From: Mycobacterium sp. 141
Lineage (GTDB): Bacteria > Actinomycetota > Actinomycetes > Mycobacteriales > Mycobacteriaceae
Reading direction: 5' to 3'
DNA: 64,000 bases
Assembly: GCF_000382405.1 (NCBI RefSeq)
Contig: NZ_KB908256.1
Location: forward strand, 62,001-126,000
The position numbers and the translations under genes are program-made. The notes under the pieces were generated by a model. It worked only from the letters and a program-made list of their open reading frames with translations. It made no database searches and had not been told where the DNA came from. Shown one piece after another: positions 34,601 to 44,481 of the stretch; positions within the stretch are counted from its first letter, which is position 1, and the number at the start of each line of letters is the position of its first letter.

Positions 34601-37041
34601 TCGATCGCGACCGGGTGGGCGCCGACGACTCGTTCTTCGACCTCGGCGGTCACTCGCTGCTGGCCACCAAGTTGGTCGCCGCGGCGCGCGCCCGCTGCGG
34701 GGTCGACGTCGGTGTTCAGGATGTCTTCGAATACACCACCGTGTCGGGGCTGGCTGCGCGCATCGAGGCGCTGCGGGCCTCCGGCACGAGTGCTGACGGG
34801 CCTGCGATCGTCGCGGTGCCGCACGACGGGCCACTGCAGATGTCTGCCGCGCAGTTACGCCAGTGGTTCCAGTTCCGCATCGACGGCCCCAACCCCGTGA
34901 ACAACGTGCCGTTCGCGGCGCGACTGAGTGGGCCGTGCGATGTCGAGTTGTTGATCGCCGCGGTCAACGATGTCGTCGAGCGGCACGAGATCCTGCGTAC
35001 CACCTACCGCGAAATCGACGGTGCGCCATACCAGATCGTGCACCCGAAAGCCCCGCTGACCGTGCGTCGGGCCCAGGGTGAGGATGAGGGCTGGCTGCAG
35101 CGCGAACTCGATGCCGAGCGCAAGCACTGCTTCGATCTGGAAGCTGAACTGCCCATCCGGGCCGCGATCCTGTCTGCCGGCGAGGAGCATGTGCTGTCCC
35201 TGGTGGTGCATCACATCGCCGCCGACCATTGGTCGGCCGCCGTGTTGTTCACCGATCTGCTCGCGGCATACCACGCGCGGCGGGCCGGACAGCCGGTGGA
35301 GTTGGCGCCATTGCCTGTGCAGTACGCGGACTTTGCGGCCTGGCAGGCCGAGTTGCTCGCCACGGTCGACGCGCAGCGGGACTATTGGACACGGCAGCTG
35401 GCCGGGCTGGCCGAGAACGACGTCGAGACCGGTCTGCAGCCGGACTTCCCACGGCCGCCCGTGCCGACGGGCGAGGGGCGGGCGTTCGATTTCCACATCG
35501 ATGCGCCGACCCGCGACAAGCTCGTGGAGCTGACCCGCGAGCTCGGGGTCACCGAGTTCATGCTGCTGCAGACCGCTGTCGCGATCGCATTGCACAAGGC
35601 AGGCCAAGGCACCGATATACCGCTGGGCACCCCCGTGGCCGGGCGCACCGTACCCGAACTCGACGGGCTGATCGGGTTTTTCATCAACATCCTGGTGCTT
35701 CGTAACGACCTGTCGGGCAACCCGTCCCTGCGTGAGATGCTGCGCCGGTCCCGCGAAATGGCGTTGGCCGCCTACCAACATCAGGATCTGCCGTTCGATC
35801 GCGTCGTCGACGCGGTGAGCCCGGTGCGGTCGCTGTCGCGCAACCCGCTGTTCGGTGTCGTCGTGCACGTGCGGGACGACCTGCCGTCCGAGCAGATCAT
35901 CGATTCGGGCCCCGACGGGGAAACGCGTTTCACCACACTGGAACCCACGTTCGACGTGGCCCATGCCGATCTGTCGCTGAACTTCTTCGCTCAGCCGGGC
36001 GCCGGGTACAAGGGCACCGTCATCTACCGCACCGAGCTCTACGAACCCGCGACCGCGCAACGGTTCGTCAAGTGGCTGCACCGCATCGTCGAAGCCTTCG
36101 TCACCGACGCCAACCAGACGCTGCGCGACATCAGCGTCATCGAACTGGACGAGCGGCGGCGTCTCGTCGAGGACTGGAGCCGCCGGGCGGTACCACCGGA
36201 GGGGCTCCCGCAGACCGAGGGCGCGACGCATGTCTATGTCCTCGACGGATGGCGGGAACCCGTCGCCGTCGGCGATATCGGCGACGTGTATTTCGCAGGC
36301 GGCGCGGTCGACGAGGCTGCTCGTACCGCGACAGCCGCAGCGGCACAACGGTTCGTGCCCAACCCCTTCGGCGCGGGGCAGCTGTATCGCACCGGCGATC
36401 GGGCGCGCTGGACCACCGACGGCCGGCTGCAACCGGTCACCACTGGCGAGCCCCGCCTGCAGGCCGCACTGGAGGCGCTCGACGGCGTCGCGGCGGCAGC
36501 CACCAGATACTGGACAGAAAGCAGCGGAGCACTGCCGGCCGGGTACATCGTTGTGCGACAGGGCGGTGATGCGCAGGCCCTGCTCGAGGCCGTACATGCC
36601 GCGCTGCCAGCCGAATTCGCCGGTGTACCCATCAACGTCGTCGACAACCTCGACACGTTGGCGCGACCGACGGCGACGGTGCGCGCGGGATCGTCTGCAC
36701 CGCCCGCCACCGAGACCGAACGGGCCCTCGCCGCACTCCTGGCCGAGTTGCTCGACATCGACACGGTCGGGCGCTACGACGACTTCTTTGCCCTCGGCGG
36801 CGACAGCATCCTCGCGGTGCAATTGGCGGCACGCGCACGCGACGCGGGGTTGTCGATGACGGCGCGGACGGTGTTCGAACATTCGGAGTTGGCCGAGTTG
36901 GCCGAGGCCGTCGACACCGGCGCCGCGAGTGCGGCATCCGGCGACACCCACCACGCTCCCATGGCCGCGTCGGGCCTGTCTGCCGATGAGCTGGCGACGC
37001 TGACCGCAGGCTGGGGAAAGGACACGGACGGGACATCATGA
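31621..37041 (+). CDS. mbtE: Mycobactin NRPS MbtE (C-A-PCP-C-A*-PCP)
   Basis: A 1806-residue synthetase predicted to incorporate lysine. Order: condensation (about 40-450; HHIAWDDGSW), complete adenylation (about 480-950; LIYTSGSTGLPKGV, NFYGPTETVLNCT, YRSGDLARRNADGDIEFVGR, VKIRGFRIELGEV), PCP (about 985-1055; FFDLGGHSLLATKL), a second condensation (about 1070-1480; HHIAADHWSA), a residual adenylation fragment (about 1530-1690) and a second PCP (about 1700-1765; FFALGGDSILAVQL). The residual segment keeps only an A-domain C-terminal outline (GWREPVAVGDIGDVYFAGG, FGAGQLYRTGDRARWTTDGR) and cannot adenylate. A GTG start at 31621 follows AAAAGGAAA. The stop overlaps mbtF by ATGA. Confidence 0.95.
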   Translation: MTDIADAPRTSDARLELMRRKLAERGLAAGPDRTTVDPGVLTDGQRRMWFVQGFDPSGVLLNVCLSYRLSGEIDAETLHDAVNAVARRHPILRTTFAADENGEPRATVHDDLAPAWTTHDLSEKSERARQLRLEVLAQREFGTPFDLGSDSPLRVTLIKTGTAEHVMLLVAHHIAWDDGSWRVFFTDLTRAYAGAELPETPRVYGNPALRAAEADEDVAYWRQVLADPPEPLELPGPAGSAIPTSFRSQRTTLTLSPDTVEKVSGFARDTGATPFMVLLAAFGALIKRYTHTDDFLVATPVLNRESDETIGYYGNTVAMRMRVSPVTGFHDLVTATRDTALGAFAHQRVNLDRVVRELNPDRRHGVERMTRLSFGFREPDGGGFHPEGVTCRRGELRGQHTQLPLGFMVEWDSTGTGDVVVEAEHLTEVVDAPLAAQMLRHFAVLLEHALDDPHMPLSRLDLFTPEDAEWIRNASTGEQFHTPATTLTDLVAEQAARTPDVTAVVYEGRHYSYRELNESANRLAHWLIGQGIGTEDRVAVLLEKSPELVITALGIVKAGAVYLPVDPTYPEDRLNYILADSDPKIVLREPVTGLENQPCADPTDTDRVRPLSPDNTAYLIYTSGSTGLPKGVPVPHRPIAEYFVWFGGDYGVSQDDRLLQVASQSFDVSIGEIFGMLAAGARLVIPKPGGLTDIGYLTDLLRDEGITSMHFVPSLLGLFLSLPGVNEWRTLQRVPIGGEALPGEIADKFHATFDALLHNFYGPTETVLNCTRYKVEGKQGARIVPIGTPKINTTIHLLDEALQPVAPGVIGEIYIGGTHIAHGYHHRPGLTAERFVADPFNAGGRMYRSGDLARRNADGDIEFVGRADEQVKIRGFRIELGEVSAAISVDPSVGQAVVVVSDLPTLGKSLVAYVTAASGADRVEIDRIRARVSAALPEFMIPAAYVELADIPITAHGKIDRRALPEPEITSATEFREPSTDTERDVAALFAELLDRDRVGADDSFFDLGGHSLLATKLVAAARARCGVDVGVQDVFEYTTVSGLAARIEALRASGTSADGPAIVAVPHDGPLQMSAAQLRQWFQFRIDGPNPVNNVPFAARLSGPCDVELLIAAVNDVVERHEILRTTYREIDGAPYQIVHPKAPLTVRRAQGEDEGWLQRELDAERKHCFDLEAELPIRAAILSAGEEHVLSLVVHHIAADHWSAAVLFTDLLAAYHARRAGQPVELAPLPVQYADFAAWQAELLATVDAQRDYWTRQLAGLAENDVETGLQPDFPRPPVPTGEGRAFDFHIDAPTRDKLVELTRELGVTEFMLLQTAVAIALHKAGQGTDIPLGTPVAGRTVPELDGLIGFFINILVLRNDLSGNPSLREMLRRSREMALAAYQHQDLPFDRVVDAVSPVRSLSRNPLFGVVVHVRDDLPSEQIIDSGPDGETRFTTLEPTFDVAHADLSLNFFAQPGAGYKGTVIYRTELYEPATAQRFVKWLHRIVEAFVTDANQTLRDISVIELDERRRLVEDWSRRAVPPEGLPQTEGATHVYVLDGWREPVAVGDIGDVYFAGGAVDEAARTATAAAAQRFVPNPFGAGQLYRTGDRARWTTDGRLQPVTTGEPRLQAALEALDGVAAAATRYWTESSGALPAGYIVVRQGGDAQALLEAVHAALPAEFAGVPINVVDNLDTLARPTATVRAGSSAPPATETERALAALLAELLDIDTVGRYDDFFALGGDSILAVQLAARARDAGLSMTARTVFEHSELAELAEAVDTGAASAASGDTHHAPMAASGLSADELATLTAGWGKDTDGTS

Positions 37042-40000
37042 CCGCCACCGGAACACCGTCGGGTGTCGACGACGTCTTGGCGCTGAGCCCGCTGCAGCAG
37101 GGGCTGTTCTCGCTGGCCGGGCTGTCCGACGGCGCCGAAGGCGTAGATCCGTACGTCATCGCGATGGCTGCCGACGTCGACGGTCAGCTCGACGCCGAGT
37201 TGCTGCGCAGTTGCGCCGAGGCGATGCTGATTCGCTATCCCAACCTGCGGGCCAGCTTCTTTCAGGGCAACCTGAGCCGCCCGGTGGCTGTCGTCCCCTC
37301 GGCGATCGAGCTGTCGTGGCGGCACGTCGCCGCCACCGAGGCCGAGGCCGCGGCGGTCGAGTCCGAGGAGCGGGCCAGGCCGTTCGACCTGGGGCGCGGA
37401 CCGCTGATCCGGTTTCTGCTCATCGAGAAGCCTGAACAGCGGTGGCGGCTTGTCGTTGTGGCCCACCACATCACGATCGACGGTTGGTCGTTGCCGGTGT
37501 TCGTCGGCGAATTCCTCTCGCTGTACGCCGCCAAGGGGAACAGCGCGGCACTGCCCGCATCGCCGCGGCCGTACCGCGACTACATCGGCTGGCTGGCCGG
37601 ACGTGACCAGGACACGAGCCGGGCCCGCTGGCGGTCGTACCTCGCGGGCCTGGACGGCCCGACCATGCTGTCCCCGGCACTATCCGGCCGAGAAACCCTG
37701 CCGGGGCTGCCCCAACGCACCGAGGTCACCCTCGACGAGCAGCAGACGGCGGACATCGTGGCGGCCGCGCGCGTCCGCGGCGTCACCGTCAACACGTTGT
37801 TCCAAATGGCATGGGCAGCAATCCTGTCCGTGTTCACCGACCGCACCGACGTGGTGTACGGCGTCACCGTGTCGGGCCGTCCCGACGAGTTGTCCGGCGT
37901 CGAGTCCATGGTCGGGCTCTTCATCAACACCGTGCCGCTGCGCGTTCGGCTGGACCCGGTGCAGCCGGTGGGGGAGCAGTGCCTGGCGCTGCAACGCGAA
38001 GCCGCCGACCTGCGAGACCACAGCTATCTCAGCCACACCGAACTGCGGTCGCTCGGTGAGATCGGCGAGCTCTACGACACGCTGCTGGTGTACGAGAACT
38101 TCCCACCCGGCGGACTGGTCGGAAGCGAGGACTTCCCGCTCGACGGCGCTGTGCTGAAACCCGCTGCCCTGGAAAGCCTCTCGCATTTCCCGGTCACCAT
38201 CGCCGCCCACCCCACCCACGGCAGGCTCACAGTGCTGGTCGAAATACTCGACGGCGCACTGGGACTGCTCGACCCGCAAGCGCTCGGGCAGCGGGTGCTC
38301 GCGGTCGTTCAGCGTCTCCTGCAGCTGTGGGACCGTCCACTACGTGAGGTGACCGTCACCCGCGATGACGAGTTGCGGCCCGCCGCCGTGGCCGACAGCA
38401 CCGAACGACCGGGCGGGTTCCACACCACGTTCACGACGGTCGCCGAAACACGTCTTGGTTCTATCGCATTGAGTTGGGACGGCGGCGAACTCAGCTACCG
38501 CCAACTCGACGAGGCCGCCGACCTGCTGGCTGCCGGGTTGCGCCGCCGCGGTGTACGCACCGAAACCTCCGTGCCGATCCGGTTGCGGCGCGGCCCCGAC
38601 TACGTCGTGGCCATGTTGGCGGTGCTCAAGGCCGGCGGGCTCATCGTGCCGCTGGATCCCTCGATGCCCGACGAACGCGTCGCGGAGATCCTGCGCCAGA
38701 CCGGGGCGACGCTCGTCGTCGACGAGGCCCTGCTGGCGGCGGTCCGCGCCGAGCCGGCCACCGACCACACTGCGGCACAGGTGCATCCGGGCCAGGGGGC
38801 CTACATCGTCTTCACCTCCGGTACCACGGGAAAGCCCAAGGGCGTCATCGGAACCCACCGTGCCCTGTTGGCCTATGGCGCCGACCATGCCCGTCGCGTG
38901 CTGCGCCCGGCGGCGAAGCGGCTCGGCCGCCCGCTGCGCATCGCCCATGCGTGGTCGTTCACCTTCGACGCGGCCTGGCAACCGCTGGTCGCCCTGCTCG
39001 ACGGGCACACCGTGCACATAGTCGGCGACGACGTGCAGCGCGACGCCGAGGCTCTCGTCGACACCATCGGTCGCTACGCGATCGACATGATCGACACCAC
39101 GCCGTCGATGTTCAGCCAGCTGCGGGCCGCGGGGCTGCTCTCGCGGGTTCCGTTGGCCGTGCTGGCCCTGGGTGGCGAAGCCATCGATCCCGCGGCCTGG
39201 CAGGCGATCCGCTCCGAGTGCGAGCGCACCTGGATGTCGGCACACAACTGCTACGGGCCCACCGAGACCACGGTCGAGGCGGTCGTCGCCGCGATCACCG
39301 AGCACACCCTGCCATGCATCGGAGACCCCACCGACTCGACTGTCGCCTACATCCTCGACCACTGGCTGCGGCCGGTTCCCGACGGGGTGACCGGTGAGTT
39401 GTACCTGGCCGGTGGACAACTCACCCGCGGTTATACCGGCAGGCCAGGCGAGACCGCGGCCCGTTTCGTCGCGGATCCCGTCAATCCCGGGGCCCGCATG
39501 TACCGGACCGGCGACGTGGTGCGCCGCCGCCCGGGATCGCGGGCCATCGAGTTTCTGGGCCGCGGCGACGATCAGGTCAAGATCCGCGGGTTCCGGGTCG
39601 AGCCGGGCGAGGTCGCCGCGGTGCTCAGTCGGCTGCCCGATGTCGACCACGCCCATGTCGCGGTGCGCCGGCACCGCAGCGGGCCCCGCCTGACGGCCTA
39701 CGTGGCGGGCGCCGCGCCCACCGCCGAGCTGCGCCGCGCACTGTCTGCCAGGTTGCCGAGATACCTGGTGCCACACCACATCATCGCCGTCAACGAGATT
39801 CCGCTGACCGGCAACGGCAAGGTCGACGATGCCGCGCTGGCCGCCCTTGATCCCGATAGCCGGGTCGACGGGTCCGAGGCTCCGGCGACCGACACCGAGA
39901 AGGTGCTGGCCGAGGTGCTCGCCGGCGTACTCGACACGGGTCACATCGACGTCACCGCGGACTTCCTGGAATTGGGTCTGGACAGCATCGTGGCGCTGTC

Positions 40001-41426
40001 GGTGGTGCAGGCGGTGCGCCGCCGCGGCATCGCGATGCGAGCGCGGCTGATGCTGGACTGTTCGACGGTCCGCGAACTCGCGTCGGCGATCGACGACGAC
40101 GAGGTCCGTGTCGACGATGTCGACGAGGATTCGAGTCCGATCCCGTTGCTGCCCAACGGCCGTTGGCTCTATCAGTACGGTGACCCGCGTCGGCTGGCGC
40201 AGACCGAGGCGTTCCGCCTGCCTCCGGGCATCACCAGGGACCACCTCGACACGTTGCTGCGCACCGTGATCGACGGACACGAGGTACTGCGCACGCGGCT
40301 GGACCCCAACACCATGACGCTCGTCGCACACCCGACGGTGGGGGTGCTCCGCGAGGCGACGGCGTCGGGCGACCTGGCCGCCGCGGTGGCCGAGCAGACC
40401 AGGCAGTCGGTGGAACGGATCGACCCGCAACAGGGTTCGATGCTCGACGCGGTCTGGCTGCACCATCCCGACGCCGGTTCGGGTGTGCTGATCCTCACCG
40501 GGCACGTGCTGGCGCTGGACCCTGCGTCGTGGCGGATCATGGTCGGCGAACTCGAGACGGCCTGGCATGCGCTGGCGGCCGGGCGCACGCCCACGCCGGT
40601 CCGCGAGCACACGTCGCTGCGGCAGTGGTCACGCCTGCTGTCCGACCGCGCACTCAAACTCGACACGTGCGAGTTCTGGGAGCGGCAGTTCGACGGCGAC
40701 GATCCTGACCTCGGTGCCCGGCGCATCGATCCGGCCACCGATCGGATGAGCGACGTCGTGGTCGAGATGTCCTTCGCCGAACCGGATGTCACCGCGCGTC
40801 TGCTCAGCGCACCCGTACCGGTGACCGAGGTGCTGGCTGCGACGACGGCCCGCACGCTGACGATGTGGCGTCGCCGCCGTGGCCAACCGACCGCGACGCC
40901 GTTGCTCGCGCTGGAAACCTACGGGCGGTCGGATGCCGTGCTCTCGGCAGGTCTCGTTGACGAAGACCGCGATATCGACACCGGTGACACCGCCGGATTG
41001 CTCAGCATGATCTATCCGCTGCGGCTGACTGCCGACGATGCCCGCGGCGTCGCGGCCGAGGTCGCCGCCATCCCCGGCGATCCGATCGACTTCGGTCTGC
41101 TCCGCCACTTGCGGGAAGACACCGCCGAGCGGCTTGGTGCTCACCGGGATCCGCAGATTCTGCTGAATTACCTGGGCCGTATCGCACTCGACTCGGCGGA
41201 CAACGCTCTGCAGCAGGATCGGTCCCTAACGGCGAAAGTGTCGCCGGTGCCCGAACCCGATGTCGCGATCCGCCACGAACTGACCATCTTGGCCGCGGTG
41301 ATCGACCGCGGCGGGGTCGCCGTACTGGGCACCCAGTGGCGCACCCTGCCCGACATCCTGTCCGGCGCCGATATCGCTGCGCTGCAGGCGATCTGGCTGG
41401 ACGCCCTGCGAGAGGTGACCGCGTGA
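37038..41426 (+). CDS. mbtF: Mycobactin NRPS MbtF (C-A-PCP plus terminal C/E-like domain)
   Basis: A 1462-residue terminal synthetase that adds the second lysine and helps release the cyclic lysine lactam. Order: condensation (about 10-430; HHITIDGWSL at about 143-152), adenylation (about 455-930; IVFTSGTTGKPKGV, NCYGPTETTVEAVV, YRTGDVVRRRPG, VKIRGFRVEPGEV), PCP (about 955-1020; FLELGLDSIVALSV), and a C-terminal epimerisation-like domain (about 1035-1460). In that domain the HHxxxDxxSWR motif reads GHVLALDPASWR, with the first His replaced by Gly. Mycobactin lysines are not known to be D-configured, so this domain may act in chain release. It overlaps mbtG by GTGA. Confidence 0.95.
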   Translation: MTATGTPSGVDDVLALSPLQQGLFSLAGLSDGAEGVDPYVIAMAADVDGQLDAELLRSCAEAMLIRYPNLRASFFQGNLSRPVAVVPSAIELSWRHVAATEAEAAAVESEERARPFDLGRGPLIRFLLIEKPEQRWRLVVVAHHITIDGWSLPVFVGEFLSLYAAKGNSAALPASPRPYRDYIGWLAGRDQDTSRARWRSYLAGLDGPTMLSPALSGRETLPGLPQRTEVTLDEQQTADIVAAARVRGVTVNTLFQMAWAAILSVFTDRTDVVYGVTVSGRPDELSGVESMVGLFINTVPLRVRLDPVQPVGEQCLALQREAADLRDHSYLSHTELRSLGEIGELYDTLLVYENFPPGGLVGSEDFPLDGAVLKPAALESLSHFPVTIAAHPTHGRLTVLVEILDGALGLLDPQALGQRVLAVVQRLLQLWDRPLREVTVTRDDELRPAAVADSTERPGGFHTTFTTVAETRLGSIALSWDGGELSYRQLDEAADLLAAGLRRRGVRTETSVPIRLRRGPDYVVAMLAVLKAGGLIVPLDPSMPDERVAEILRQTGATLVVDEALLAAVRAEPATDHTAAQVHPGQGAYIVFTSGTTGKPKGVIGTHRALLAYGADHARRVLRPAAKRLGRPLRIAHAWSFTFDAAWQPLVALLDGHTVHIVGDDVQRDAEALVDTIGRYAIDMIDTTPSMFSQLRAAGLLSRVPLAVLALGGEAIDPAAWQAIRSECERTWMSAHNCYGPTETTVEAVVAAITEHTLPCIGDPTDSTVAYILDHWLRPVPDGVTGELYLAGGQLTRGYTGRPGETAARFVADPVNPGARMYRTGDVVRRRPGSRAIEFLGRGDDQVKIRGFRVEPGEVAAVLSRLPDVDHAHVAVRRHRSGPRLTAYVAGAAPTAELRRALSARLPRYLVPHHIIAVNEIPLTGNGKVDDAALAALDPDSRVDGSEAPATDTEKVLAEVLAGVLDTGHIDVTADFLELGLDSIVALSVVQAVRRRGIAMRARLMLDCSTVRELASAIDDDEVRVDDVDEDSSPIPLLPNGRWLYQYGDPRRLAQTEAFRLPPGITRDHLDTLLRTVIDGHEVLRTRLDPNTMTLVAHPTVGVLREATASGDLAAAVAEQTRQSVERIDPQQGSMLDAVWLHHPDAGSGVLILTGHVLALDPASWRIMVGELETAWHALAAGRTPTPVREHTSLRQWSRLLSDRALKLDTCEFWERQFDGDDPDLGARRIDPATDRMSDVVVEMSFAEPDVTARLLSAPVPVTEVLAATTARTLTMWRRRRGQPTATPLLALETYGRSDAVLSAGLVDEDRDIDTGDTAGLLSMIYPLRLTADDARGVAAEVAAIPGDPIDFGLLRHLREDTAERLGAHRDPQILLNYLGRIALDSADNALQQDRSLTAKVSPVPEPDVAIRHELTILAAVIDRGGVAVLGTQWRTLPDILSGADIAALQAIWLDALREVTA

Positions 41427-42742
41427 GCACTCCGAGGCGCACACTGGCCGTGATCGGTGCAGGCCCCAAGGCGATCGCGGTGGCCGCCAAAGCCGCCGAG
41501 CTGCGGGCCATGGGCCTGAGCGCTCCCGACGTCGTCGTCGTCGAACGTGCCGGCGTCGCGGCCAACTGGCAGGCGATCGGCGGTTGGACCGACGGGCAGC
41601 ACCGGCTGGGCACCAGCCCGGAAAAAGACGTCGGCTTCCCGTACCGGTCCTCGTTGGTACCTCGTCGCAATGCCGAACTCGACGAACGTATGGTGCGGCA
41701 CAGCTGGCAGTCGTACCTGATCGACATCGGCCACTTCGCCGAGTGGATCGATCGGGGCCGTCCGGCACCCACCCATCGCCGCTGGAGCCAATACCTGAAC
41801 TGGGTGGCCGACAACATCGGTATGACCGTGGTGTCCGGCGAGGTGACCGAGATCGGCGTCGACGACAGCCAGACCGCTTGGGTGTTGCGCACCCATGACG
41901 ACACCGTGCGGGCCGACGCGGTCATGGTCACCGGCCCGGGACAGGCGGAAACGGCCATCCTGCCGGGCAATCCGCGAGTGCTTTCCATCGCCCAGTTCTG
42001 GCATCGCGCCGCTGCGCAGGAACTCATCTCCGCCGAACGGGTCGCGGTGATCGGCGGCGGGGAGACCGCGGCAACCATGCTCAACGAGCTGTTCCGCCAC
42101 CGGGTTTCAACCATCACCGTGATCTCGCCGCAGATCACGCTGTTCACCCGCGGCGAGGGATTCTTCGAGAACACGCTGTATTCGGACCCCACCCACTGGT
42201 CGGGCCTGACCCTGTCGGAACGCCGCGACGCCATCAACCGCACCGATCGTGGGGTGTTCTCAGCACGGGTGCAGGAGGCGCTGCTGGCCGACGACCGCAT
42301 CCGCCATCTGCGCGGCCGCGTCGCGCATGCCGTCGGCCGCGATGAACGCATCCGGTTGACGCTGCTCAGCGACAAGGGCGCGCAACGGCTGGAGACCGTG
42401 CACGGATTCGACCTCGTGATCGACGGATCGGGCGCTGACGCACTGTGGTTCGTTCCGCTGCTGGCCCAGGACGCCCTCGACATGCTGGAGCTCGGTCTGG
42501 GGTGCCCGCTTACTTCGGAGAGCCTGCAGGAGTCGATCGGCGACGATCTCGCGGTCTCCGGGGTGCACCCGAAGTTGTTCCTGCCAGGACTGGCGGGCCT
42601 GAACCAGGGACCCGGTTTCCCCAACCTGAGCTGCCTCGGGCTGCTGTCGGACCGCGTGCTGGCGGCCGACCTGGGCGCCCACTCAGCCGCCACCACAGAG
42701 AGATCGACGAGGAGCACTGATGAGCACCAATCCGTTCGATGA
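41423..42742 (+). CDS. mbtG: Lysine N6-monooxygenase MbtG
   Basis: A 439-residue flavin-dependent N-hydroxylase that makes the hydroxamate iron ligands of mycobactin. The FAD-binding motif is [20 protein letters not shown] (about residues 6-25), the NADPH motif is [18 protein letters not shown] (about 206-223), and the terminal ATGYD-like region is [20 protein letters not shown]. The GTG start at 41423 overlaps the mbtF stop; longer upstream frames are only mbtF shadows. Its 3' end overlaps mbtH by 23 bases, so F-G-H are translationally linked. Confidence 0.95.
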   Translation: MSTPRRTLAVIGAGPKAIAVAAKAAELRAMGLSAPDVVVVERAGVAANWQAIGGWTDGQHRLGTSPEKDVGFPYRSSLVPRRNAELDERMVRHSWQSYLIDIGHFAEWIDRGRPAPTHRRWSQYLNWVADNIGMTVVSGEVTEIGVDDSQTAWVLRTHDDTVRADAVMVTGPGQAETAILPGNPRVLSIAQFWHRAAAQELISAERVAVIGGGETAATMLNELFRHRVSTITVISPQITLFTRGEGFFENTLYSDPTHWSGLTLSERRDAINRTDRGVFSARVQEALLADDRIRHLRGRVAHAVGRDERIRLTLLSDKGAQRLETVHGFDLVIDGSGADALWFVPLLAQDALDMLELGLGCPLTSESLQESIGDDLAVSGVHPKLFLPGLAGLNQGPGFPNLSCLGLLSDRVLAADLGAHSAATTERSTRSTDEHQSVR

Positions 42743-42932
42743 CGACAACGGCACGTTTTTCGTTCTGGTGAACGACGAGGACCAGTACAGCCTCTGGCCG
42801 GCGTTCGCCGACGTGCCCGCCGGATGGTGGGTGGTCTTCGGTGAGAGCGGCCGGTCGGACTGCCTGGCCTATATCGAGCAGACCTGGACGGATCTGCGCC
42901 CGAAAACCCTGCGCGCGGCCATGGCGGAGTAA
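42720..42932 (+). CDS. mbtH: MbtH, NRPS adenylation-domain partner
   Basis: A 70-residue MbtH-family protein that binds and activates adenylation domains. The family signature is complete: [39 protein letters not shown], then [19 protein letters not shown]. Last gene of the main mycobactin operon, starting inside mbtG. It probably serves MbtB, MbtE and MbtF. Confidence 0.97.
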   Translation: MSTNPFDDDNGTFFVLVNDEDQYSLWPAFADVPAGWWVVFGESGRSDCLAYIEQTWTDLRPKTLRAAMAE

Positions 42933-42941
42933 CGGGCCACG

Positions 42942-43256
42942 CTAGTCAGACGTGCGGTGCAGCGAGTCCATGTCGAACAGGCGGGCATGCAGGATGGTGC
43001 GGTTCCGCAGCGCGGCACGCACCGCACGGTGCAGGCCGTCCTCCAGGTAGATGTCGCCGTGCCACCTGACCGCGTGTGGGAACAGGTCGCCGTAGAACGT
43101 CGAGTCCTCCGACAACAACCGATCCAGGGCGAGCACCGTGGTGGTGGTCACCAACTCGTCGAGCCGCAATTGCCGGGGCGGGATACGGGACCAGTCGCGA
43201 TAGCTCAATCCGTGCTCGGGATAGGGCTTGCCCTCGATGACACGTTTGAAGATCAT
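42942..43256 (-). CDS. Conserved mycobacterial protein, Rv2375-like
   Basis: A 104-residue soluble protein, MIFKRVIEGKPYPEHGLSYR... with a conserved-looking centre (RQLRLDELVTTTTVLALDRL, LFPHAVRWHGDIYLEDGLHR) and no membrane or signal segments. The DxxxDGxHR-type HGDIYLEDGLHRAVRAAL resembles the ParB/Srx-like fold pattern, but this is only suggestive. The ATG at 43256 gives the length of Rv2375, the syntenic gene between mbtH and hrcA. It converges on mbtH. Function unknown. Confidence 0.75.
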   Translation of the reverse strand: MIFKRVIEGKPYPEHGLSYRDWSRIPPRQLRLDELVTTTTVLALDRLLSEDSTFYGDLFPHAVRWHGDIYLEDGLHRAVRAALRNRTILHARLFDMDSLHRTSD

Positions 43257-43429
43257 CGCCGACCTGCTTGCGGGCCACCTGTATGCGGTCTTGCCAACGG
43301 CATGGTTGCCAAGGCTAGCCCTCGCACTGCTCCGCACGCATCGTCTATGGGGTCGGTGAAGGTCTCGCCGGTCAGTAAAATGGATCAAGCGATATAGGCC
43401 CGTGGCAACTCGGAAGGGCAGGTGAACAC

Positions 43430-44461
43430 GTGGGTAGTGCCGACGATCGTCGTTTCGAAGTGCTGCGCGCCATCGTCGCCGACTTCGTCGCCACCAAGGA
43501 GCCCATCGGTTCGAAGACTCTCGTCGAACGCCACAACCTGGGTGTCTCCAGCGCGACCGTGCGCAATGACATGGCGGTGCTGGAGGCCGAGGGCTACATC
43601 ACTCAACCGCACACCAGCTCGGGACGGGTGCCTACCGAGAAGGGCTACCGCGAGTTCGTCGACCGCATCGACAACGTCAAACCGCTGTCGTCGTCTGAGC
43701 GTCGCGCCATTCTCAACTTCCTCGAATCCGGCGTCGACCTCGACGACGTGCTGCGCCGGGCCGTGCGCCTGCTCGCCCAGCTGACCCGGCAGGTGGCCAT
43801 CGTGCAGTACCCGACGTTGTCCACCTCGACCGTGCGCCACCTCGAGGTGGTGGCCCTGACCTCGGCGCGGCTGCTGCTGGTGGTCATCACCGACACCGGC
43901 CGGGTGGACCAGCGCATCGTCGAACTCGGCGACGCCATCGACGAGCATGAACTGTCCAAGCTGCGGGAGATGCTGGGGCAGGCCCTGGAGGGCAAGCGGC
44001 TGACCGCCGCATCGGTTGCGGTGTCGGATCTGGCCAGCCACCTTAACGGCAGCGGCGGCCTGGCCGACGCGGTCGGGCGTTCGGCCACGGTGCTGGTCGA
44101 GACGCTGGTTGAGCACGTCGAGGAGCGGCTGCTGCTCGGCGGCACCGCCAACCTGACCCGCAACACCGCCGACTTCGGCGGCTCGCTGCGGTCGGTGCTG
44201 GAGGCGCTGGAAGAACAGGTCGTGGTGTTGCGGCTGTTGGCGGCGCAGCAGGAGGCCGGCAAGGTCACTGTGCGCATCGGCCACGAAACCGAGGCCGAGC
44301 AAATGGCGGGGACGTCGGTGGTCAGTACCGCGTACGGCAGTTCGGGCAAGGTGTACGGCGGCATGGGTGTGGTGGGGCCCACTCGAATGGACTATCCGGG
44401 AACTATCGCTAATGTCGCTGCGGTTGCTCTCTACATTGGTGAAGTCTTAGGCAGCCGCTGA
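43430..44461 (+). CDS. hrcA: Heat-inducible transcription repressor HrcA
   Basis: A 343-residue repressor of chaperonin genes. The N-terminal winged helix contains [20 protein letters not shown] and [20 protein letters not shown], followed by the diagnostic [19 protein letters not shown] segment ([20 protein letters not shown]). The C-terminal GAF-like dimer domain ends [24 protein letters not shown] start at 43430 follows a purine-rich GGAAGGGCAGG. It sits just upstream of dnaJ2. I did not find a CIRCE element in front of it, so its targets lie elsewhere. Confidence 0.96.
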   Translation: MGSADDRRFEVLRAIVADFVATKEPIGSKTLVERHNLGVSSATVRNDMAVLEAEGYITQPHTSSGRVPTEKGYREFVDRIDNVKPLSSSERRAILNFLESGVDLDDVLRRAVRLLAQLTRQVAIVQYPTLSTSTVRHLEVVALTSARLLLVVITDTGRVDQRIVELGDAIDEHELSKLREMLGQALEGKRLTAASVAVSDLASHLNGSGGLADAVGRSATVLVETLVEHVEERLLLGGTANLTRNTADFGGSLRSVLEALEEQVVVLRLLAAQQEAGKVTVRIGHETEAEQMAGTSVVSTAYGSSGKVYGGMGVVGPTRMDYPGTIANVAAVALYIGEVLGSR

Positions 44462-44481
44462 GCGGCAGTGAAAGGTCTGGC

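Noticed and set aside
34855..36954. 699-codon open frame antisense to mbtE
   Set aside because: A third-position GC artefact over an unmistakable NRPS.
38340..40610. 756-codon open frame antisense to mbtF
   Set aside because: Same artefact; no domain on this strand.
43257..43429. CIRCE element before hrcA
   Set aside because: No TTAGCACTC...GAGTGCTAA-like repeat could be found.
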